A DNA stretch of 64,000 nucleotides, taken from positions 5,975,001-6,039,000 of the forward strand of contig NZ_CP145905.1 in the NCBI RefSeq assembly GCF_036894955.1, read 5' to 3'. Positions 15,649 through 23,101 of the stretch are shown here, one piece after another. Both the position numbers and the translations under genes were made by a program. The notes beneath the pieces are model-generated. The model saw only the letters and a program-made list of their open reading frames with translations, was not told the origin of the DNA and searched no databases. The stretch is from Paenibacillus sp. KS-LC4. GTDB lineage: Bacteria > Bacillota > Bacilli > Paenibacillales > Paenibacillaceae. How positions within the stretch are numbered: position 1 is the stretch's first letter; each line of letters begins with the position of its first letter.

Positions 15649-17625
15649 CTAGCTTTGCAAAGCCTTCCGCACGCTCAAAATATATTTCGACTGCTCCAGC
15701 GGATTGACACCGCGCCGCTGGCGCACGGCTTTCACATCTAGCGGGCAAGGCTCATAGCCAGCGAAAAAGGTAGCGATTGTGCCGCGGCCTTTCGTCAGCG
15801 AGCTGAGCTCCACCGCGTATTCCAGCGAGGTCGCTGCGGGAATGCGCCCTTCAATAATCATCCTGTCGCCATGCAGAACAGGCGCACCGAATGTGCCGCG
15901 CATCAGAGATAGATCATTCATTACTCGGCCTCCCGCCTCCTCAGGCACGACGATGCGGAACTGAAGTATCGGCTCTAGCAGACGGGTACCTACCGATGCA
16001 AGTCCATTCATAATACCCATTGGCGTCGCTACTGCAAAATCTAACGGGTGCGTATGCCACACATGATGCTGCCCCTCAATGAGTGTCACTTTCAGGTCAA
16101 CAACCTCCCAGCCGTACAGCCCTTGCTCCAGCGCCTCCGGCACGCGCCGCGCAACCTCGCTTTGGTATTGCGGCAGCAAATCCTCGGTACGCACCACCGA
16201 AGCATATTGCAGCCCGCTCCCCCGCTCGCCAGGCTCCATGCGAAACCGTAATACCGCCCAGCAAGGCTTGGGCATTAAATAGGAAATATACCCTTCGCCT
16301 ACTTCCTCAAGCGTCTCCTTATAAATAACCGACGGCTGGCCGAAGCGCACTGCAAGTCCATACCGCTGCTCAATAACACTCGTCAGTATTTCCAGCTGTA
16401 TGGGTCCCATTACCTTCACATGCAGCTCCCGCTCATCCTGCAGCCACTGCACATTCAGCAGCGGGTCCTCATCGGACAGCTCCGTAAGCGCCTGGACCAT
16501 TGCCGGATAATGCAAAGCGTCTCCCCAATGGGCTTGAACGGTCAACAGCGGCACCGCAAGCTGCGCCTCCTCGGGAACGGCATCCGGGCTGCCGATAATA
16601 TCGCCAATCCGCACATGGGACATGCCGCACACGGCTGCAATGCCGCCAGCCGCAAGCTCTCCCGCATCCTCGGAGCGGAAGCCGTCCATTTTACGAATTT
16701 GCGTTACCTTCTCATCCATTTGCTGCGTAAAATTTCGAACGACATCGCGATTGCGAATTTTCCCTTGATAGAGCCGGATGTATGCCATCCTGCCCATCAC
16801 CTTGTCTCGCTCAATCTTAAACACAATGCCCGATGGCGGCGCCTCCGTCTCACCGCCCGGCGCAGGCAAATATTCAACCATGGCGTCCAGCAGCGCCTGC
16901 ACGCCAATGCCTTTGCTCGATGCACCGTACAGCACCGGATACACCTCAGCGCGGCGCGCCTTCGCGGCGGCTTCCGCCCGCCACTGCTCCAGCGGCATCT
17001 CCTCGCCGGTGACATACCGCTCCAGCAGGCGCTCGTCCCGCTCTGCTATCGCCTCAAGCAGCGCTGTGCGCGCAGCGGCATCCGCGCCCCCCGCCCATAA
17101 ATCCTCCGCGCCAGCGAATTGCTGCTCGCTGCCAAGCGGACGCTGCACCGCGAGCAGATCCGCCGTTAAATAGCTGCGGATATCAGCAAGCACCGCGCCT
17201 GGATCGGCGCCGACGCGGTCCATTTTATTGATATAAATCAGCGTTGGGATACGCAGCTTGCGCAGCGCATTCCAAATCAGCTCCGTCTGCGCCTGTACGC
17301 CTTCCACTGCGGAAACGATCAGAACAGCGCCATCCATCACCCGCAGCGCGCGCTCCACCTCCGAGAGAAAATCGACATGTCCTGGCGTATCGACAAGCTG
17401 CACATGCGTACCCTGCCACTCCAATGCGGTCATGGCCGCCCGAACCGAAATGCCCCTTGCCCGCTCAACCTCCATGGAATCCGTTATCGTCGTTCCTGTA
17501 TCGACACTGCCGAGTGTCCGTGTGCGCCCGCTGACATAAAGCATATGCTCGGTCGTCGTCGTTTTCCCAGCATCGACATGTGCAAAAATCCCGACATTGC
17601 GCCAATTCGCGCGGTTATTCCCCAT
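15649..17625 (-). CDS. TetM/TetO-family translational GTPase (ribosomal protection-like)
   Basis: This 658-residue EF-G-like GTPase has G1 AHVDAGKTT, G2 RGISV, G3 DTPGHVDF and G4 NKMD in the first 140 residues, then domains II-V. The C-terminal part aligns with TetM (ATPMGIMNGLASVGTRLLEPILQFRI, IIEGRIPAATSLEYAVELSSLTKGRG). True Tet protection proteins chase tetracycline off the ribosome with a domain IV loop containing a Ser-Pro-Val tip. At the matching place this protein reads HHVWHTHPLDF, so the tip differs and resistance is uncertain. The ATG at 17625 has GGGGAG seven bases upstream; the frame extends 14 codons further but without a better site. It is a single gene. Confidence 0.85.
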   Translation of the reverse strand: MGNNRANWRNVGIFAHVDAGKTTTTEHMLYVSGRTRTLGSVDTGTTITDSMEVERARGISVRAAMTALEWQGTHVQLVDTPGHVDFLSEVERALRVMDGAVLIVSAVEGVQAQTELIWNALRKLRIPTLIYINKMDRVGADPGAVLADIRSYLTADLLAVQRPLGSEQQFAGAEDLWAGGADAAARTALLEAIAERDERLLERYVTGEEMPLEQWRAEAAAKARRAEVYPVLYGASSKGIGVQALLDAMVEYLPAPGGETEAPPSGIVFKIERDKVMGRMAYIRLYQGKIRNRDVVRNFTQQMDEKVTQIRKMDGFRSEDAGELAAGGIAAVCGMSHVRIGDIIGSPDAVPEEAQLAVPLLTVQAHWGDALHYPAMVQALTELSDEDPLLNVQWLQDERELHVKVMGPIQLEILTSVIEQRYGLAVRFGQPSVIYKETLEEVGEGYISYLMPKPCWAVLRFRMEPGERGSGLQYASVVRTEDLLPQYQSEVARRVPEALEQGLYGWEVVDLKVTLIEGQHHVWHTHPLDFAVATPMGIMNGLASVGTRLLEPILQFRIVVPEEAGGRVMNDLSLMRGTFGAPVLHGDRMIIEGRIPAATSLEYAVELSSLTKGRGTIATFFAGYEPCPLDVKAVRQRRGVNPLEQSKYILSVRKALQS

Positions 17626-17806
17626 CCGTATGCTCCCCTGTCCGCCTCGATTATCGCCGTACCGCATGGCGGCTTTATTTTGCTTTTAGCGTAACGCGAT
17701 AGCGGTTACACGTCAAATGCTGCGGTGCCCTCCATCCACCTTTTCCCCACCAAAAAAAGTAAAAATAATAGGATGCTTTTCCCTCTCTATCGTTGTACAA
17801 TCTTAA

Positions 17807-17821
17807 TTGCAAACGCTTTCT
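17807..17821. promoter_or_regulatory. cre site (CcpA catabolite repression) before the GH43 gene
   Basis: TTGCAAACGCTTTCT fits the cre consensus WTGWAARCGYWWWCW at 14 of 15 positions. It lies about 170 bases before the GH43 start. This implies carbon catabolite repression of the secreted glycosidase. Confidence 0.7.
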
Positions 17822-17833
17822 TTTTTGTCATTC

Positions 17834-17875
17834 CTCTATCTCTATCTCTATCTCTATCTCTATCTCTATCTCTAG
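17834..17875 (+). repeat. Hexanucleotide microsatellite (CTCTAT)6 in the GH43 leader
   Basis: There are six perfect CTCTAT copies plus one CTCTAG, between the cre site and the coding region. Such tracts can change in copy number by slippage. Here the tract is upstream of the RBS, so it would change leader length and not the reading frame. The surrounding 17626-17977 gap otherwise holds only promoter DNA. Confidence 0.9.
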
Positions 17876-17977
17876 CCACATGACCCGAGCAAAGCCAAGG
17901 CCGGGCTCCGATCAGCCGAGCGGTCCATGCTTACGCCAATGCTTGCGATGCCCTCATTAAATTCCAAGGAGGTATTT

Positions 17978-19423
17978 ATGATGAAAAGCAAGTCCCGGCT
18001 TTTGCTCGCGTATGTGCTCACTGTTGCTTTGACTCTCAGTCTGATGACCGTCCCCGCGTCCGCTGCTCCAGTTACGTTCGACAATGGCGTTCAGTTCAAG
18101 GACACCGCTGGCAATCCGATTCAAGCCCACGGGGGCGGCATTCTCAAGTCAGGCAGCTATTATTACTGGTTTGGCGAAAATCGCGACGGCGCCAATTACG
18201 TTTCCGTCTATCGCTCAGCAGATTTGAAAAACTGGGAGCTTCGCGCCCATGTTCTCAGCAAAACCTCATCGCCCGAGCTGGCAACCGCCAACATTGAGCG
18301 CCCCAAAGTCATTTATAACGCGGCTACGAATAAATATGTGATGTGGATGCACAAAGAGAATGGCGTGGACTATGGCGACGCGCAGGTCGCTGTTGCATAT
18401 GCCACCAACATCGAAGGCCCTTATACGTATCAGGGCAGCTTCCGCCCGCTAGGCTACGATTCCCGTGATATGACCGTCTACAACGACAATGGCACGGCCT
18501 ATCTCATCTCTGCCACCCGCGTCAACGCCGATTTAAATATTTATCGTCTAACCTCCGACTTCCTTGGTGTCGATTCCCTCGTCTCCACACTTTGGGTCGG
18601 CCAATATCGTGAGGCGCCTGCCATGTTCAAGCGAGGCAGTACCTATTTCCTCGTCACCTCCGGAGCGACGGGCTGGTCGCCAAACCAGGCGAAATATGCG
18701 ACAGCCAGCAGCATTTCGGGCACATGGAGCGGCCTGACAAACGTCGGCAATGGCAACACCTACAACTCGCAATCTACGTATGTGCTGCCTGTTGAAGGCT
18801 CGTCCACTACCTCTTTTCTGTACATGGGCGACCGCTGGGCAGGCGCTTGGGGCGGCGCGGTCAACACCTCGGAATATGTATGGCTGCCGATAACCTTCCC
18901 TTCATCCACCACCATGACGCTGGACTGGGCTGACCAGCTTACGATTGACTCAGCGACGGGTACCATTACTGGCACTGTAGCTCCACCTGTCAATACGACA
19001 TCCTGGTATAAAATCACCAATCGCGCCAGCAGCAAGCTACTTGGCGTCACCAGCGGGGGTACGACCGACGGCGTGCAAATCGAGCAATACACTGATGGCG
19101 GCTGGACGAGCCAGCATTGGCAGTTCACCGACGTAGGCGGACGTTACTATACGATCAAAAACCGCAACAGCGGCAAAGTCATGGACATCACCAGCAGCTC
19201 GCTCGCAGACGGCGCCAATGTCATTCAATATACGAGCAACGGCGGGCTTAATCAGCAATTCCGCATTCTCAGCGCCGGAAGCGGCTATTTCAAAATCATG
19301 AACGTCAAAAGCCGCAAAGTGCTTTATATTACGGGTGGCTCCTCCGACAACGGTGCCGATGCCATCCAGTGGACGGACGATAACAACACGAATAAGCATT
19401 TTTCATTCGCGACGACGAGCTAG
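17978..19423 (+). CDS. Secreted GH43 glycoside hydrolase with CBM13 (exo-beta-1,3-galactanase-like)
   Basis: This is about 481 residues. A Sec signal peptide (LLLAYVLTVALTLSLMTVPASA) ends at about residue 31. A five-bladed GH43 domain follows to about residue 335, starting with AHGGGILKSGSYYYWFGE, as in GH43_24 exo-beta-1,3-galactanases. The likely catalytic acid is Glu in YREAPAMFKRG and the modulating Asp is in SRDMTVYND. The C-terminal 130 residues form a ricin-type CBM13 with three repeats (QHWQF, QQFRI, KHFSF). It would trim galactans or arabinogalactan side chains outside the cell. AAGGAGG lies 5-8 bases before two adjacent ATGs (17978, 17981). Regulation by CcpA is suggested by the cre site. 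Confidence 0.85.
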   Translation: MMKSKSRLLLAYVLTVALTLSLMTVPASAAPVTFDNGVQFKDTAGNPIQAHGGGILKSGSYYYWFGENRDGANYVSVYRSADLKNWELRAHVLSKTSSPELATANIERPKVIYNAATNKYVMWMHKENGVDYGDAQVAVAYATNIEGPYTYQGSFRPLGYDSRDMTVYNDNGTAYLISATRVNADLNIYRLTSDFLGVDSLVSTLWVGQYREAPAMFKRGSTYFLVTSGATGWSPNQAKYATASSISGTWSGLTNVGNGNTYNSQSTYVLPVEGSSTTSFLYMGDRWAGAWGGAVNTSEYVWLPITFPSSTTMTLDWADQLTIDSATGTITGTVAPPVNTTSWYKITNRASSKLLGVTSGGTTDGVQIEQYTDGGWTSQHWQFTDVGGRYYTIKNRNSGKVMDITSSSLADGANVIQYTSNGGLNQQFRILSAGSGYFKIMNVKSRKVLYITGGSSDNGADAIQWTDDNNTNKHFSFATTS

Positions 19424-19504
19424 TCTGGTTCATCGTTCAAAGCCACACCATTCGAGTAGAAGAGAGTAATCAGAACTACTAATATATTTCAAACATACTA
19501 GACA

Positions 19505-19676
19505 AAAAAGGGGCTGTCCCAAAAGTCATTTTATGATTTTTTAGCCCCCACTTTAGATAGGATTTCAAGCAATAGAGAAGCCTTCAAACCCACTTTAGCG
19601 GTGGTTTTGAAGGCTTTTCCGTTCAACGTTTGGGATTGGCTTATCCGTCGGTACCCTTTTGGGACAGCCCCTTTTT
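19505..19676. mobile_element. MITE-like element with 21-bp terminal inverted repeats
   Basis: This 172-bp element is bounded by perfect 21-bp inverted repeats. Each end has five A/T, then GGGGCTGTCCC, then AAAAG, as in termini of IS1182-like elements. It contains no ORF. Inside is a further 14-bp hairpin (GCCTTCAAACCCAC...GTGGTTTTGAAGGC). It ends one base before the stop codon of the small membrane protein gene on the minus strand, so it may act as its terminator. No clear target duplication was seen. Confidence 0.75.
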
Positions 19677-19677
19677 A

Positions 19678-19935
19678 TTATTTACCTAAATCTCGTTTAT
19701 CCTTATTGTCTGAATAACTAACATACTCTGCCGCAATTAAATAAATCACGCCCGCTATAAGAGAAATTACTGCTAATATATCCAAGTGATCTCCTACCGC
19801 CTCTAAAACAATATTAAAGGAGATATCACTCCAGCTTTGCATGGAAGAACCGAATATAGCCGCCACCATATACTTCGCAATATGCAGAATTCCAGATAAA
19901 AATACGAAAGTCACACCAGCCAATCTACGCGACAT
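19678..19935 (-). CDS. Small membrane protein (85 aa)
   Basis: This 85-residue protein starts MSRRLAGVTFVFLSGILHIAKYMVAAIF. It has two hydrophobic helices (about 5-27 and 48-68) and a charged C-terminus (SDNKDKRDLGK). AAAGGAGG lies seven bases before the ATG, which supports real translation. No family was recognised. Its stop codon abuts the MITE-like element, so that insertion may have clipped or reshaped the original 3' end. Confidence 0.65.
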   Translation of the reverse strand: MSRRLAGVTFVFLSGILHIAKYMVAAIFGSSMQSWSDISFNIVLEAVGDHLDILAVISLIAGVIYLIAAEYVSYSDNKDKRDLGK

Positions 19936-20244
19936 CACTATACCTCCTTTGTTTATATACAAGCTGACTATAGCTTATCTAGGCACATACTCTAGCCAGA
20001 AATTCACGAAACAAGAGTAAATAAGTATTAATCTTATATGTTCAGCTACTTATTTGTCAATATACTCCATGAACAGAAGATATGTTCCATCCACTATAGA
20101 ACCAAGCGTTTATAGCATAACGTACGACATTTAAAAATGCTCCATTACTTATTCATGTATAAAAAAAGCCACTTTTCAGTTCTTTTAAAGAGAAAAATTA
20201 TTAACCGTTAGAGAAGGTTAGTAGCTTCGCCATTGGACAATCCA

Positions 20245-20427
20245 TCAGCGCTCCTTAGTTAACGCAAGTGTGACGATTTCGAACATAGGGAAGTTGACCA
20301 TGATGGTTTTAGTCTTTTTAAAAGCAAACTTTGTATTACCACATTCGATGAGCATATTACCCTGTTCTATAACTCTTTCAAAATAAAAGATCGTACAACT
20401 TCTTTCTTGAATACAGTCTACAAACAT
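20245..20427 (-). CDS. Possible small protein (60 aa)
   Basis: This ORF reads MFVDCIQERSCTIFYFERVIEQ and ends ALTKER, with AAAGGTGG eight bases before the ATG at 20427. A GTG four codons earlier is also possible. It is A+T-rich like its surroundings. There is no membrane segment or recognised motif. It is kept at low confidence because the only support is the RBS and an open frame. Confidence 0.35.
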   Translation of the reverse strand: MFVDCIQERSCTIFYFERVIEQGNMLIECGNTKFAFKKTKTIMVNFPMFEIVTLALTKER

Positions 20428-20439
20428 GCATGCGGCCAC

Positions 20440-20914
20440 CTTTCAGCCTCTGTATGTGTAGCAACTACCGTTGAGACCCCAGTAAAGCGTTGGCCCACCA
20501 CAAACACTTAATTAATCCTCATTCCATGAAGATGTATTTGGACCGATCCGTATTCAGCTATCTCAATAGCCTAGATCAGCAAACTAGATACCTTCATTTC
20601 TAAGAATGTCCTTACATAATACAAAGCACGCTATTTTAGGAAAAAAGTTAAATTTTTCACGAACTAAGCTATAGGTCAATAGTTCTGATTATTCCGCTAG
20701 AAAACTCTCAATATATACAACCCGGAGTTTAATCATAGTTCTCTCTTTGAACAGTATAACAACTTGTGTTGCTAATGGATACAGAGGAACTTCCAAATTT
20801 TGCTCTACATAGTTTCATAATCAATCTTAATGATATTCACTAATTCAAGGTACTAAATTCCCATTTCATTATTTATTTTAAACTTAAATTGGTTTATTGA
20901 AATTTTTAAGTGTA
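20440..20914. other. A+T-rich intergenic stretch without recognised genes
   Basis: About 475 bases of low G+C with stop codons in all frames. No RNA gene, transposon end or clear repeat was seen. Confidence 0.6.
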
Positions 20915-20943
20915 TTTACAAATTATTTTTATCCATATATTAT
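20915..20943 (+). promoter_or_regulatory. Sigma-A-type promoter of the orphan secreted protein gene
   Basis: TTTACA, 17 bases, TATTAT; about 33 bases before the start codon at 20977. Confidence 0.6.
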
Positions 20944-20976
20944 GGTATTAGAAATCAAAATTCTAGGAGGTAAACT

Positions 20977-21732
20977 ATGACTAAGTTGTTTCATTCATTC
21001 TCTCTTCTAATTCTCGTTTCATTATTCGTGCTCTCTATTAACGCTTATGCAAATGCTAATGAACAAAAGATTATTCCTCAGGCGGAGCAAACTTATTATG
21101 ATGTTGAAACTGGAGAAACAATTACTAATATCTACGCTATCACTGAGGACGGTTACAAAGAAATAAGCTTCGAAACCTTCAAACAAATTCGTGAAGAGGG
21201 CAAACTAAATAGTAATGAGTTAGAAACGCAAAGAGTCGCAAATGAATCACCTCTTTTAAAGGATAAGACTTTAAAAGAACCCTACATATCAACCTTTGCT
21301 CTTATATCCAACTATGTTCAGACCTCTTATTCAGACAATTGGTATAATGAGACTAATAAAGTTACCAACAATTTTTCTTGCCCCGCGAATGGCGCAGGTT
21401 GTAGTGTAATGGCGAACTATTCATTAACCAAAACGGAACAGTTTACAGCAGGAATGGACTCCACATATAAAAGCATTATTAAGGGAGCTGTTAGCTTTTC
21501 GTGGATATCATCAGCATCTGTAAGTTCAAGCTATAGATTAGATTTAAAGCCAGGACAAACTGGATATATAAACTTTATGCCCGCCTATCGCTATACATCA
21601 GGAAAACTCACAGTTTATAGCAGCATTCCATGGAGTACAGAAAAAATCTATGAGGGACCTGCTTTTGGTGCTTCACCTAGAAAACTTTCAACTGGAGAAT
21701 TAGAGGGTATAGTTTGGGGAGTAGTTTCTTAA
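20977..21732 (+). CDS. Secreted protein of unknown function (251 aa)
   Basis: This 251-residue protein has a clear signal peptide (LFHSFSLLILVSLFVLSINAYA, cleavage near residue 25). A short mixed region follows, including TYYDVETGETITNIYAITEDG. From about residue 100 it has a beta-rich domain (VQTSYSDNWYNETNKVTNNFSC, then GCSVMANYSLTKTEQFTAG). Two cysteines ten apart (CPANGAGC region) may form a disulfide. GGAGG lies six bases before the ATG and a good promoter precedes it. The gene is much richer in A+T than the rest of the window, suggesting acquisition. The beta-rich secreted fold could be an adhesin, toxin-like or inhibitor protein; I cannot decide. Confidence 0.8.
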   Translation: MTKLFHSFSLLILVSLFVLSINAYANANEQKIIPQAEQTYYDVETGETITNIYAITEDGYKEISFETFKQIREEGKLNSNELETQRVANESPLLKDKTLKEPYISTFALISNYVQTSYSDNWYNETNKVTNNFSCPANGAGCSVMANYSLTKTEQFTAGMDSTYKSIIKGAVSFSWISSASVSSSYRLDLKPGQTGYINFMPAYRYTSGKLTVYSSIPWSTEKIYEGPAFGASPRKLSTGELEGIVWGVVS

Positions 21733-22039
21733 AATTAATTAACTTAGTTTATCTATTAAGAAGCCAATTTAAAATCTTTATTTTCATCCTACCGTTGAAA
21801 CCTTTGTTTAAGTAATAAACTACGAAGGTTTCAATGGGGGTAATACTCTCAAATTAAAAAAGTTCAAACATGCTAATACTAAATTTTCTACTAAGTTAGA
21901 GTATTCATAAACTCTTTTAATGATCTCCTTTAAAGTACATCTAACTTATTAGATTATCAGCCTTGTTCAGACATGAATTCTTAAAAAATGCTATTCGTCT
22001 GCATTCAATTACAAAAGTTAGCGTCCTTGCATCCTGACG
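21733..22039. other. Intergenic region with one hairpin
   Basis: The only structure seen is TTGAAACCTT (21795-21804) pairing with AAGGTTTCAA (21825-21834), a 10-bp stem with a 20-base loop and no U tract. It may be a weak terminator of the secreted protein gene. The rest is A+T-rich and featureless. Confidence 0.5.
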
Positions 22040-22552
22040 TTATATCCTTCCTTGCGGAGGAAGTGCTTTATGCTTTTGCGTTTGATTGCGGAAATCATAA
22101 ACCTCATTTTTCGAAATATCCAATGTTTCTCGCCCAATTTTCACAATATGATGGTCTAACCAGCTAACGGCCGGACTACGGTCATAATCATTAAAGTAAA
22201 TCGTCCTCCCCTTCTCACTCCGGGTATCTACAACCTCTGCCCGCGCTGTTCTATAAAATAGCCGATTATAATGATACGTTCGAATTTCATAATGACCATC
22301 TGGAGAGACAATCGCACGTAGATTCAATTCACCTTTAGGAAGAAAATCAAGATTATAAAAATGGTTATAGCCGTATATCCCGATTAGTAAAGCTCCAATT
22401 GCCGTAAGCAATAAGCTCATCTTCGGCAGCCTTCTTGATTTTTTCATCAAATTGCCCGCCAACGCTAAAATAAAAAACAATAAACAAATAGCCGTGGCTA
22501 CAGTCACTGCCAGCATGACATATAGAAGCGCCTCATACATTTTTTCACTCAT
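22040..22552 (-). CDS. DUF5412-like membrane-anchored protein
   Basis: This is about 170 residues, starting MSEKMYEALLYVMLAVTV at ATG 22552. Two membrane helices (about residues 7-32 and 42-60) precede an extracytoplasmic domain containing FLPKGELNLRAIVSPDGHYEIRTYHYN. Its end, SWLDHHIVKIGRETLDISKNEVYDFR, closely follows the DUF5412 pattern of Bacillus proteins. The function of that family is not known. The ribosome binding site (AAGGAGAG) sits in the last of three tandem repeats. The open frame extends further upstream, but with no sign of coding. Confidence 0.65.
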   Translation of the reverse strand: MSEKMYEALLYVMLAVTVATAICLLFFILALAGNLMKKSRRLPKMSLLLTAIGALLIGIYGYNHFYNLDFLPKGELNLRAIVSPDGHYEIRTYHYNRLFYRTARAEVVDTRSEKGRTIYFNDYDRSPAVSWLDHHIVKIGRETLDISKNEVYDFRNQTQKHKALPPQGRI

Positions 22553-22627
22553 AGGATAGCCCTCACTCTCCTTGACGATAGGATAACCCTCTCTCCTTGA
22601 CGATAGGATAGCCCTCTCTCCTTGACA
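22551..22627 (-). repeat. Three tandem copies of the translation-start region
   Basis: On the minus strand GTCAAGGAGAGAGGG plus YTATCCTATC repeats at a 25-base period, twice, then a 27-base third copy whose last three bases are the ATG of the DUF5412-like gene. In the other copies that triplet is ATC. Each copy carries the AAGGAGAG ribosome binding site. Confidence 0.85.
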
Positions 22628-23101
22628 TCTACTGGCGGACAGACGTTCCGTTATGATGGCAATTTGGGCGATTTCAGCAAATAAGCGGACAGGAAAACCG
22701 CTATGCCCTTGCTTCTGCTTTAAAAATAGGAGCTTAACAACCATTAGCGCCCCCTGAGTCCGCATTCCCACTCAAAAACCCTAGTTTGGTCAAAATAACG
22801 TCATCTGTGTCCTCCAGGCCAATCAGCGCTTGTTTTTCCCGCCCCCGGTATTGTCCAAGAGGCTGGAAGCAAAACCATCCTAAGATTCCGCTATCATTAA
22901 AAAACACCCTTCGAGCATTCATCCAAACAACCGCGGAAACTTAAATGGCTGCAAGGACGAATGTCGAGCGGGTGTTGCCTTCCTCCAATGGCTAGCTTCC
23001 AAGCTTCCAAGCTTTCAAGCTTTCAAGCTTTCAAGCTTCCAAGCCTGCAAGGCTCAGCGCGGCCTATTTCACCGTTCCAAGTCTGCAAGGCTCCGCCTGC
23101 C
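22628..23101. repeat. Non-coding gap with an 8-base tandem repeat
   Basis: From 22994 to 23050 the sequence is about seven copies of AAGCTTYC, followed by two CTGCAAGGCTC copies (about 23045 and 23085). A 62-codon open frame on the minus strand (22734-22922, MNARRVFFNDSGILGW) has no RBS and no recognised family; it may be a gene relic. Nothing else was seen. Confidence 0.55.

Noticed and set aside
16420..17100. 226-codon plus-strand frame inside the TetM-like gene
   Set aside because: It is an antisense shadow in a G+C-rich gene, without RBS or family.
17834..17875. Repeat tract considered as a CRISPR or phase-variable coding repeat
   Set aside because: It is a simple hexamer microsatellite without spacers, upstream of the RBS and so outside the frame.
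22734..22922. 62-codon minus-strand frame (MNARRVFFNDSG...)
   Set aside because: No RBS and no recognised family; kept only as a possible relic in the gap note.
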